A stretch of 64,000 bases of DNA, from the NCBI GenBank assembly GCA_963978905.1, contig OZ022257.1:51974873-52038872 (forward strand), given 5' to 3'. The translations under genes and the position numbers were made by a program. This stretch comes from Trichostrongylus colubriformis. Taxonomy: Eukaryota; Nematoda; Chromadorea; Rhabditida; Trichostrongylidae. The notes beneath the pieces were generated by a model. That model did not search any database and had not been told where the DNA came from. It worked only from the letters and a program-made list of their open reading frames with translations. Shown piece after piece: positions 22,701 through 34,700 of this stretch (the stretch's first letter is position 1; every line of letters begins with the position of its first letter).

Positions 22701-25700
22701 TTAGAAGGAAGGGAGCATGGACAAGCAGAAGGGCATGACCCTAATTTCTCAGACGCCTGCAGTCCCCTATCCCCTCAAGTTCAAAGACTGTGCAAAAAAA
22801 CTTACTTCATTGCACAATAAATTCCACCGTCTTGTTCAGTACTTTCAGTGACTTCTTGAACATCTGTGCTATTCTGAACATTCCAGTCATGAGCTCGTAT
22901 GAGAGCATTATTTATACCATTTGTGCTATATCACAGTACTACGCGATTGTGGTAGACTTCCATGAAATTAAAGTGATCGATACTCTAGAATCAGTACCGA
23001 TGAAGCCCATATCAAATGATTCCATACCAATGGAAGCGCAAAGCTGAGCGCTACCTCAACTGCTATCTCTGCAAATACCTATCACCATTCGGTAATTTTG
23101 ACCGCCGAAACATCTCGTTGCTGCTGAGTATTAACACATCAACTTGCTGATGGTGCTTGATGCACAAGCTATCGCCTGTCAATAACCTAATCATTCACCA
23201 GTGCATAACGCACCGCAAGTAGGCCACCACTTTTTGGAAGTCCATGATATAGCGGTCGAACCTTCCGTTAAAAAGATGAGGACGATCATTGGAAATGGAC
23301 CAGGAACCAGATGTATTATCTGTTTATTCACCACTTTGGCTGAAGTGGTCACTATTGAGAGTTTAGGTAGTAACAGTCGACCGTTGTGGATTCGATTGCA
23401 TCGAGCAGTAATAATTTTTCTATTTACTGAGCATATGATTCCTATATGTTGGGGGTAGATCCATATGCCAATAATCGATACTTATCATTTTTATAACATG
23501 CACCTCTTCTGGAATTTTACAGTCTAGCGGTCAACACCCATTACTGTTGCGGTACCGCACTATGTAGAGAATGACCCTTTGGCTTCACTGTTTCGAATCT
23601 AGACCGTATCGTGATCATCCATGTATTAGGTTGATCGAGTAGTTTCGATAGGCTTGAGATTTTTGCTGTTTTATTTTACAACTCAGCAAACAATGCAAAC
23701 TAATCAACAATACAATAACCATCGTCAGTCATAACATTGTGCCACCTAACGGGCAGGTCAGCGATTCCCTTCTTCCAGAACTGGGAAGATCGGGAGTCAA
23801 AGAAGCCACCGACCGCTTGTTCAAAGTGGTCATAATTGACGAACTGTTTTTTTTTTTGCTAGCTAAACCTTGAGGGGCCGGAAAAAGTGGTAATCTGAGG
23901 GGGCAATATCAGGTGAATAGGGTGGTGTGGAACCGTGTCCCAACCTAGCTGTGTGGAACCGTGTCCCAACCTAGCTCTTCCAATTTTGCACGGGTCTCTT
24001 TATCTATGAGAGAGACTCCTGCGAAATAGGAGGAGGTAGGTTGGGACACGGTTCCACATCCACCGTATTCACCTTCTACTGACCCCTCGGATAACCACTT
24101 GTTCCAGCCCCTCAAGGCTTTCCTAGCGAAAAAAAAACAATTCGTCAATTATGACCACCTTGAACAAGTGGTCGGTGACTTCTTTCACTCCCAATCTTCC
24201 CAGTTCTGGTAGAAGAGAATCGCTGACCTGCCCGGTAGGTGGGACAATGTTATGACTAACGATGGTTATTATATTGTCGATTAGCTTGCATTGGTTGCTG
24301 AGTTGTAAAATAAAACAGCAAAAAATCTCAACCCTATCAAAACTTTTCGATCAGCCTAATAGATAACAGTATTGTAAGACATACACAATCATTTGAAAGG
24401 CTAGACAATTCAGCGGTCGGTACAGCGCTGCAACTGATGTCGGCATATATAAACAAAATATGTTCACCCAGTGGAGTGTATACTGTTACATATAAAAATC
24501 GCGTTGCGGCGTCGCACTTCCAGCGCCATCAGTACTACTTGCCGCAGTCGGAGATTTCGCTCAGGATGCAATGGGCTGGTACCGCGAGGGACCTTCAAAG
24601 ATAGCAGATGAGAAGCTTCAGAAGTCTGCAAACAACTCGCTCTCGCCGCGCTGCTCGCTGAGGACAGCTGCTCGATTCTTAGGCATAACGGTACACACCC
24701 CACCCAGTGAAACTGAGCATCAGATGCTTTCAAAATGTAGTCGTATATGAAGTAGTAGCAGACAATGTACCGAGTTCTATTCCATCACTTCCTAACGGCT
24801 CGTATTACGCCTACAAGCCGCTATCGGTTTCGATAAGTTATCATCAAGGTCCCGTACCCCGCAATACTTTGAATGCAAACACTCCAGTGGCAGCCGGAAA
24901 AGCGAGACAAATTTGAAGATATTTTCCCTCTAACACTCCACATTAGATCCTATCAACCGCTATGATGGGATCACCCACCCACCTTTAATGCTCCTGTCCC
25001 ACCTGCAAAACACCTATGTGTGGGAACGCTCCAGAGTTAACTTGAGAAGCAGAAGGGACTCTTATCAGCCTTTACCACCTGCTATCACTTTCGGTCCCCC
25101 TCCCCCCCCCCTCTAATGTCCCCATGCCACCCTCTACGTCTTATGTAAATTTCAAGATCCCGCTCTTGGTATAACGCAAGATATGAATTTCGTAAAAGAC
25201 AGACAGACACACACACACACATGCACACAAACTAAGCAAATTATATAGACTAGGATTGTATTAATATGCTATACTGAATACCCCGCGGGAGTTCTAGTAG
25301 ATTTTGGAATAAACATAGAAGTCTGAAAGGTGCTGAGTAGCGCAACCGTAATGAAAGACCGGAATGGAGCGGCCAAGAACCCGAGAAATAGAAACCTCAA
25401 ATACCCTTCTTCCCCCTCATTCCCGTTCGTCCTCACTACATCGCTAGCCGCTGAAATTAGATGCAGACGACGAGAGGCTACATTAAGACAGGTACGCACG
25501 CTCTCGCAAAAGCTTGCAGACTGTCTACCGAGGTTGCAAAAAAGACGCCGAGGAACGCTTTACCAATGCTAGTGTTACTACAGGTCATCTCTTCTAAAGT
25601 CGAACCATGCACGGCTTAAGTTCTTCAGGGTGTTACCTGGGTGCAAATTTGTGCGCAAAGGCGAAAACAACTATTCGAACAATGACCAGGTTTTGTAAAT

Positions 25701-28700
25701 CATTTTGTAATGTTTTGTGAACTCCGTTCATTTTGAATACTCTAATGACCCTAAACAGCGATGAGTACGGGGCAAATCTTTGAAGAAACTGTCAACACTG
25801 CACTTGTGTTCTACTTTTCTGTGTATTCGTTATATTAATTTACTCACCAGTATAACAACCACTGGTTTTTTCCTAGTTTTCGCTAGACCTCCAAAAACAA
25901 ACACTTCACTTCTTGCACAAAACACAACCATATCATCTCCCTGAACGAATAGCTAGAAAAGCCATGGAGCAGCGATTTGATTGGCGCTATCGCAATAGGG
26001 ACATTATTATGGACATTATTTCTACCTAAGCCTATAAGGAAACGGAAAACTTTCTTTTCTCCACTATGGCTTGGGCAAAAGTATGTGCATGAGTGTGCAG
26101 ATTGGCCCCTCAAAGACTGCTTCAGAATGCTCACATGGAAGTGCAGCTTTCATAAGAATCTCCTTCATCTCCACAGCACGCGTAGTGAGAGGATCAAGGG
26201 CAGTGGTAATCCACCCGAAGCTAGCAATTTAGAACAACGGTGAGATACCGGTAGATAGTGCTAACAATGAGATTACGACTGTTGGAAGTATGGGTCCTTG
26301 ATATTGGCACCCTTCCGAGACCGACCACGACCTTACGTTGCAGCAGGCAGCCACTACATCACGTAGCACTGATATGTATGATCTAAATCATCTTGATTAC
26401 AGTAAGATAGGGCTCAAAGACACGGGAAGGGGTAAAAGTGGTAGATCGTGGAATAAGAAGGTAGAAGCTGTTACGACTCGAACTTGTCGGAAGCTTTATT
26501 GCAGGAAGCAACTGAACCACACTCAGACGAGGTGTTTATATACACCTCGACAAACATGATAACAAAGAGATCACAAACAATCTTCATTGCTGTAAACAAT
26601 CTTCATTTCCATAACACCTCCCCCTTAAGATGGACGCTTCAAGCGTACGTCTTCTTCTTCGGGTCGACCATCAATCGCTCTGGTGCACGTCGTAGTCTGA
26701 GGGGGCGTTGTCCTGTAGCTTCTTCTGTCGGTAATGTCATTGCTTCGGAGGTGTCCACTGACGTAGGTTCAAGTGTGGTTTCGGCCGTAGGATGTAATGT
26801 CGTCGAATCTTCCAATATGCGCATTGGCTTCAAGTTGGGTAAAAGTGGGAGATCGGCAAGCTCTGTCGTTGAGTCTAACTCCCGTTGTGGACAACTTTCA
26901 GCGTTCAAACGTAACTGGTTTGCGTGACGTTTCCAAATTTGTCCTTCGACCAACACATCGTAAAGCCTGTTCCCGTATCTCTTCAATATTTGACCTGTCG
27001 TTTGTCGTGGTTTTCTTGAACGGTAGTCTGTAGTCCATACTAAGTCGCCAGCATTGAACTCCTTCCTTCGGGCTCCGTGATGACGGTTATATTGTTCCTC
27101 CATTCTACGATTGCGAATGTTGTCGCGTTTCGCAGCTGATGGCTTCAGAAGACTCAGTCTAGTCCGAATTTCTCTTCCCAGAAAGACTTCGGCCGGCGAT
27201 TTTCCTCCTGATGTGGACGAGCATGGAGTTCGGCGGTACATCAGCAGAAATCTTTGTAGTGCTTCAGCTGGTGATAAGTTTTTCCTTAACTTCTCGAAGT
27301 TCCTCTTGAAAGTGTCAACGAAGCGTTCCGCTTGCCCGTTAGACTGAGGGTGAAATGGTGGAGATTTCATGTGTCTGATGCCATTTGTGTTGCAGAAGTT
27401 TTCGAAATCTTTGGATGTGAACTGAGGTCCGTTATCTGTCACTAATGCCTGCGGGTAGCCGAACTGAGCGAAAATACGGCGTAACTCTCTGATCGTACTG
27501 CATGTCGTTGTTAAAGACATTTCAACAATTTCTGGCCATTTCGAGTAGGCGTCGACGACCACGAGGTACATTTTTCCATCTACTGGTCCAGCGAAATCGG
27601 CGTGTATGCGATTCCATGGTTTATCTTCCACTGGCCACGAGCAAAGCGTCGTTTTCACTGGGTTCTTCGCCATTTCCTGGCAGTTACGACAAGTTTTAAC
27701 AAATCTCTCAATGTCGTTGTTGATGTTCATCCAGTAAACGTAGTTCCTGGCGAGCATCTTCATACGAGTCGTCCCTGGGTGTCCGTCGTGGAGTTCGCTA
27801 AGTACGGTATCCCGTAAAACATTCGGGATCAAAATACGATCTCCGATAAGTAGGCATCCGTTCTGTGTAGAGAGTGATCCTCCGAGATAGTTGAATCTTC
27901 TTGCAGCCTCAGATTTCTTTGGCCACTCTCCACTCCTCACGAAATTCAGAACATTTCGCAGGACTGGATCTCTGGATGTTTCTTCCGCTATCCTTCTCAT
28001 ATCCACTGACAATTTCGAAATTGCATTGATGAATGTGGCGCACGAATCTTCTTCGATTGTGGCAATGATCACATCTTCTTCGATGTTCGGTTGATCCGCG
28101 ATGAGGCGGGATAGAGCGTCTGCTTGTCCGAAGCTGGATGTATTTTGGTATTTAATGGTGAAGTCGTAGTTTTTCACAATGAGAGCCCAGCGTTGGAGTC
28201 TATTAGCTGTATAAATGGGTACTCCTTTCTTGCTTCCGAAAATCGCTAAAAGTGGCTTGTGATCAGTGAACAGCTTGAAATGACGTCCGTAGATATAACG
28301 ACGAAATTTCCTCAAGGCGAACGTAATGGCGAGAGCCTCCTTCTCTACTTGACCGTAGTTCTTTTCGGCAGCTGTTAGGGAACGGCAGACGTGATGTATT
28401 GCTTTCTTCGTTCCGTCCGAAAAGCGATGGCTAATCACTGCTCCTATCCCGTACTCCGATGCATCGGCCGCGACGACGATTTCCTTTGTGGGATCGTAGT
28501 GAGTGAGCAGGAGATCCGAGGTCAGGACATCCTTGGCGCGTTGGAATGCGTCTTGACACTCGGCAGACCACTTGAACGGGACGTTCTTCTTCAGCAGATC
28601 ATCCAACGGTGCACGCAGTTGTCGCATCTCACTGATGAAGTGCCCTTAATAGTTGAGCATCCCCAGGAACGATCGCACCTGGCCGATGTCCGTGGGGTGT

Positions 28701-31700
28701 GGCATCTTGCGAATTACCTCGATCTTGGCGGGATCGGGTCGGCGTCCGGTAGCATCGATTACATTTCCTAGGTATCGGAGTTGAGGCATCAGGAAATTGC
28801 ATTTTTCGATCCGGACACGGAAGCCATAATTGGATATCCTTTTGAGCAAAGCTTCCAGATTTGCGACATGCTCCTCGATATCGCAGCCAGTGACAATAAC
28901 ATCATCGAGGTATGCAGCGCAGCCTTTGAGTCCGCAAATCATGGAATCGATGATTTGCTGGAAGATGCCGGGTGCAGACTTGACACCAAATGGAAGACGA
29001 TTGTAGCGTAAGAGTCCTCTGTGTGTATTTATGGTTAACAGCTCTTTCGCATCGTCGTCGACTTCGACTTGTAGATAAGCATCCGCGAGGTCTATCTGCG
29101 TGAATGTTGTGCCGCCATTGAGCTTCGTGAAAACGTCGTCCGGGGTTGGTAGAGGGTGTTGGTGCAGCATGAGGGCATCGTTTAGGCCCGTTGAAAAATC
29201 AGCACAGAGTCGTAGTTTCCCGTTTGCTTTCTTGACGACGACGATCGGTGCTGCCCATGCAGAGTAATCGACTGGTGAAAGTACCTGTTCTGCGAGTAGG
29301 CGGTCGATCTCTTCGTCTAGAGTGGCGACGTATGTATATGGCACAGGGCGCTTCTTCTTGAAAACAGGTTGAGCATCTGGCTTCAGTTGAAGGGTTGCTT
29401 TTGTCTTAGTACATCGTCCGAGTCCTGTCTTGAATACGTCAGCGTAATTGGCTTTCAGCTTAGCGACGATTTCTTCTCGACAGGCAGCCGCAGGATCCGC
29501 AACGATGGTTACACCATTGATGTACTTTTGCATTGGTTCCACCAACTCAGGAATCCTCTGGATCCATTCCCAGCCGAAGATGTCGAGTTTGTCGGTGACG
29601 TAACAACATCCTCTTCCTCGATGCTGTTTTCCATCTGAGCTCTTTAGCACAAAATCAGCCACTATGGATCCATGCGTAGGGATTCTTGTTCCATGCGCGG
29701 CATTTATAACCGTGTTGCAGTTTTGTAGTTGCGGCTTACCGAGTAGTTCCCAGCTCGATTTGGAGATCAGAGTTATCATTGTGCCAGTATCGAGTAAGAG
29801 ATTCAAGGGGTGACCATTTACTTCAACTTCCAGGTGTGGTTGGGTGTGTTTGCGTAGAGCAGCCTCGATGCTTTTGATCTGGTAGCTCTTTGTACCGTAA
29901 CGTCTGGTCTGCGGGCGTGACGGTGATTCCTGAATTCCAGATCGTGCACTGCCATGAAGCGCATTGGTTTTTCTCTTGATTCTTTGGTCCTGCTTATTTT
30001 TGAAATTCCTCCTCTTCTTTTTCTTATTAACATAGTTGATCGTAGCACTGCCATTGATTGCGTTTTCCAACATTCTTGCGTCTTCTTTGTATGCCTTTAT
30101 AAGTTGACATTCAGCCGTAAGGTCCTTGATCGTGATGCCCTCACCTTGATCCAGTTTTCTTAGCAACCGTGTTCTGTAGTCTGCAAATTCGGCTCCTTGA
30201 AAACCCGCAACGTAGACGAGACACTGCAGACCGTCGAAGTTGATCGAATCAAATTTGGCGTCAGAACATCGTGTTCTGACAAGAGTTTCATAGCTGTTGA
30301 AATCCTGGTGGTCATACTGAATCTTAAGGCATTCAAATCGTCGACGAAACAGTGTCTTACCAGAGCCGAAAAGACGGTCCATTGTGGCAATTGCTTCATC
30401 CCATGAGAGGTCTGAGGGTGTCTTCGGTGCAATTGAACCGCAGAAAAGTTGGACGGCTGACCAATAGTCGAGTCTTTTCTTGCTCGCTCAGGTCCATGCA
30501 GTCGTTGTCGAACACGTCTTTGAAACGCGTGTACCAGATATCAAACGTTTTTCCGTTTTCCGCATCGAAATTGAATCTATCAATGCGTCGACACAGCGAG
30601 TCGACAATACTATGCTTTGCAGCTGCTGGGTTCGCTCCATTCATCCGCATTTCCATCTTCTCTAAGGCGCGCACAAAGGAGTCAGACGTCTCCTTCTGCT
30701 GCTTCTGCATAAACTCCAGCGTCTTCTCCTGCTGCTTCTGCATGCACTCCAGTGCCTTCTCCTGGTGTTCCATCCGGCTCTGCATGAGGGAGAGAATCTC
30801 GGCTAGCTTGTCCATGAGTTCTTCGGCCTGATCCAGTTGTTACGACTCGAACTTGTCGGAAGTTTTATTGCAGGAAGCAACTGAACCACACTCAGACGAG
30901 GTGTTTATATACACCTCGACAAACATGATAACGAAGAGATCACAAACAATCTTCATTGCTGTAAACAATCTTCATTTCCATAACAGAAGCGGAGCTCAGC
31001 AGTATAACAGTAGAGAAAGAACGAAATAAAATTGCGAAAAAACGAAAAATGGGAACCTGAAAACTCTCCTTCCTTTCGCGTCACTCTGCGTCACTACCGG
31101 GAAGACTGCAGAATGGGGGAAAGGCTAAATCAGGCAGCTGCGAACGATGCCCCGTCCTCGCCAGCAACTCGCCCGACTGATGAACTGCAGCACGACACGC
31201 GATGCTGCCGGATCGTAATAAGACCTTTAGCCGCACTTTTTTAATGCAAGTTTCGCTACACATCACCTCTACTGATATGGAAGATTTGCTTTCAGAGAGC
31301 ATGTATACGCAATTTTCACTTTCTTCTTACGCCTCCCGGTACCTTTAAATTGAGGCAACATCACTCAACGTTATTGGCCTGTCGAGAACTTAACGCACCA
31401 ATGGTGGCATCATTCCTACGCCACATCACTGGAGCTTTGCCATATCATTTTTGTGAGCTTCCTATCCTCCACCTGACTCAATACGTAGTCCACATGGCAA
31501 CCCAGCAATCGTCTACCAAAAACCCCTTACAACTTGTTCAAAAACTTACTAGAATGTCACCAGAGGGATGGAAAGGCAATGCGAATGCGACGATGCAGGG
31601 ATAGTGGTTATCACAAGCAAAAAAATCCTTAACAAGGTTTTTCGCTCGCGGTAACTACCATTGACTGCGAGTCTGCATTTATTTCATATTTCGCCGCTCG

Positions 31701-34700
31701 TGGTTTGGTCACCGCGAACCATTAATAATACGGTTCTGCTGTTCATCACAGTGCGGATGTGACGTTATAACCTCTGGTTTACTTGTAGGGTTTTACACTC
31801 TGATTTGGCAGAATGGCTCACTAGGTGGGTCTAACACGTTTTACGAAATCTACAGCTTACTTGAAGATAAATGTATCTCCATGACTGTCAGTTTCGGCTA
31901 CTTCATGTCCAAGATCATACGAAATGCACTGGGGTTTCGAAAACACCTCTAATCATCGCAAGGAGCCAACAAGAAGAAATGACGGGACGTTATCAAGAAC
32001 CCACGGAAATCGAGGCCACAGCGGAAGATGTATTAAAGGCACACCACGCGATAAATTGTGAGAGTTATCGCGCGTATTACTGGACGTAAAGGCCCTGCTT
32101 CATCCACCAGTGAAGAAAAATGAACCAAATCCCTTCACATCCACCAAAAATAAAACCCCCTGTATTCAGTCCCCGGACGAGTATTGGAGATTGTAGAAGA
32201 GCTTTTGCCCCATGATATCGCGCGAAATGCTACGATATCACCTGTTCTTCCCTGTTGAAGCTGCCTTCGCTATTGATATCGCTGCCTCATCTTGTCTTAT
32301 CGCAAGTTTCCTTCTCCACGTAAGAACCACGTTGGAAATTTGTTCGTCTAAGGCCAGGAGTGATTCGGCTCGATGGGCTCAACTCGGCTCGGGTTGAGCG
32401 CGATTATCGCCGCGAGGATGCACTACAGAGCCGCAGCAAGGGTGCAACCTGGCCACTTATCTAAGGACCTACTTCCCCAAGAAAGTAAGACACCAATGTG
32501 GTTATCGCGTGGTGTGCCTTTAAGCAAAGGGAAGTGGTGAGAATGTCAATAAGAGAGAAGGACCACACGATGGTGCGGCAGTTACGCTAGGGAGCGGAAG
32601 GTCTTCTGCGAGTCTTGCTAGCAAAATATTCGTTACCTTCTCATCGCAATTTCGAGCCAGGAAATTCATACTTTATGGGATTTGAAAGGAAAATAATCAA
32701 ATTGAAAAATCTTAGGTGTTTGCAGAATAAATGGCCAAAACATAACTGGCCATAACTTCGTTCACGCACAACTTTATTTGTCGAAATAAAAACCATTCGA
32801 ATTTACAGAATTTTGTCAAGGATCTGTTGGAGAAAATACGCCATCACGATCAAATCCGGATCGAGAGAATTGATAAAGTCAACGATGGCATTTTCAACCT
32901 GCATAGTTTCGGCGAATTTTTTCTGACGCAGGTTTGCATCGAGAACCGGGAAAAGGTGGTAATTCGTCAGGGATAGGTCTGGGGAATAAGGGGGGTGAGG
33001 GAGAGGCGCAAACAACACAAAACCGCACACTTCGCAAGTCACCCGGCAAAAGCTGATGCAGTTAGGCATCGAGACTCTCCCCCCTTATTCTCCAGACCTA
33101 TCCCCAACGGATTACCACTTTTTCCGGGTTCTCGATGCAAACCTGCGTCAGAAAAAATTCGCCGATACTATGCATGTTGAAAATGCCGTCTTTGACTTTA
33201 TTAATTTTTGCAATCCAGAACTTTTATCATGATTGCATATTTTCTTTACCAAATCGTTGACAAGGTTGTGTAAATTGGTTTTTATTTCGACCAATAAAGC
33301 TGTGTCTGAGCGAAGTTATGGAGTTTTGAAAAAAATGGTCCGTTTCGGCCATTTATTCTGCACACATCTAATAGAAAACCTACCATTATGTTATCGTACG
33401 AGAAACCAACAGCAATGTAGCCATTTCGTACTGTTGGCGTTCCATACACTTCCATATTCAAATATTCTCCATCCACCTGCAAAATGTGCTTGCTTTCTTA
33501 CTAATGTTCACATCGCGTTCAATTTTCAACTACCAAAATGGACAGACACTTGGTGAGAGAAGTAGACTTATGGCAAGTACTATTACATACACACTGTCAG
33601 AAGTGGTAATCCCAACCCCCACAGCAATCGAGTAATCGGCACCAGACGCGTGATAGCCAGAAGCATAGCTGCTCTGGTAAGCCATTGTTGAAGGCAGTGG
33701 TAAAGATAATATGGGCAATGAGAAAGAGCTGGAGCGAGTCTCTCAAAGGAATACTGGAGGTCTCACAATAAGAAATACTACAGTGAGAAGACTACAAGTT
33801 ATTCAGTCCACGGCAAAAGGAGCGAGATTCAGAGGAGGCGTGGTTTCTAACAGGCTCCGCCCTTCTTAACGTGGTCTACCCCCTAGTATAGACCTTGCAG
33901 AACAATGACTGAGGAGTTGGGTAATGGAAGTGATAGTACAGTGTTAGTTATGTTAGCTCATCGTATTACTGCTGTGTCCATGGGAACCATGTACTGCTCA
34001 AAGGCAGCATTAGGGGAAAGTCAGACGAAAAGTGAAAGAAGAAGTGCATATGAAAGTCGAGATGCCCAGTAACAGGACAGTGGAGAAAAAACGGATGGAA
34101 ATGGCCAAAAACCCGAAAAATAGGGCCCCCTTCCCACCATTGATTCTCGATGCTGACGATCTTTCCGTCAAGAAACGGGTAGTCCGATCTAGTTTTCCTT
34201 TGACATGTTGCCAAGTAAACACAACGGGATTTTGGAAATACGACAGCATCTACTTTTTGAAGTGAGCTTCAATGTAAAACTGGAAAGCGCGCCACAAATC
34301 CTTCGATCCTGCCGCATCTCCTTGGTCGCTCCCACCCCAGTCAACCGGGAATCACGTCATCGGGAGGCGGGGTCGTTGTATCAAAGAGGCGGAACAGCTG
34401 GACGATAGCGGCGTTTTGCAGGGTTTCTACAGCTTGGAGAGGCGCTTTTTCACCGGGATTTCGCCACAGAAAAACTTCTTAGGCCCAGGACTACCATGTG
34501 AGTGACTTCTTGTAGGGATTTCTCCATTACCTCATTACCCCTAATGCTGTCTTCAACGTTTTGTCTTTCGTGGTGAAAACGCCCACCGGACAGTATCAGA
34601 TATTGGAATGTATGCACAACCGAATTACCCCTACCCCTGCATTCAACCCGGAGCGCTCTGAAAGGTCACCATGGTATTGAATGGAAGTAGATTTCATCAC

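Larger units (their letters stand above)
26469..30985 (-). mobile_element. Ty3/gypsy LTR retrotransposon, 4.5 kb, nearly intact
   Basis: 148-bp LTRs flank gag and pol, read on the minus strand. The order is gag, protease (LLDTGT), reverse transcriptase (YLDD), RNase H, then integrase (HHCC and DD35E), which is the Ty3/gypsy order. A polypurine tract abuts the 3' LTR and a GAAGC duplication flanks the element. The gag frame shifts once near 30440-30460, and a single TAA (28646-28648) lies between the reverse transcriptase and RNase H parts, so this copy looks recently disabled. No env-like ORF is present. It inserted in a family A repeat in the intron between gene 1 exons 33384-33476 and 25848-25940. 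Confidence 0.95.
26414..31348 (+). mobile_element. TTAA-type element (family A) split by the LTR retrotransposon
   Basis: 26414-26468 and 30986-31348 are the two parts of one element. The left part (CACGGGAAGGGGTAA … GATCGTGGAATAAGAAGGT) joins the right part (CTCAGCAGTATAACAGTAG) exactly as in the uninterrupted copies at 40136-40544, 52405-52812 and 55812-56225. It ends at TTAA (31345-31348) with inverted ends of about 22 bp. The interval given includes the inserted retrotransposon. Confidence 0.75.

Noticed and set aside
24707..24916. Plus-strand open frame of 69 codons (SSIPSLPNGSYYAYKPLSVS)
   Set aside because: No family recognised, no second copy and no clear splice partners. It lies in an intron of gene 1 on the other strand.
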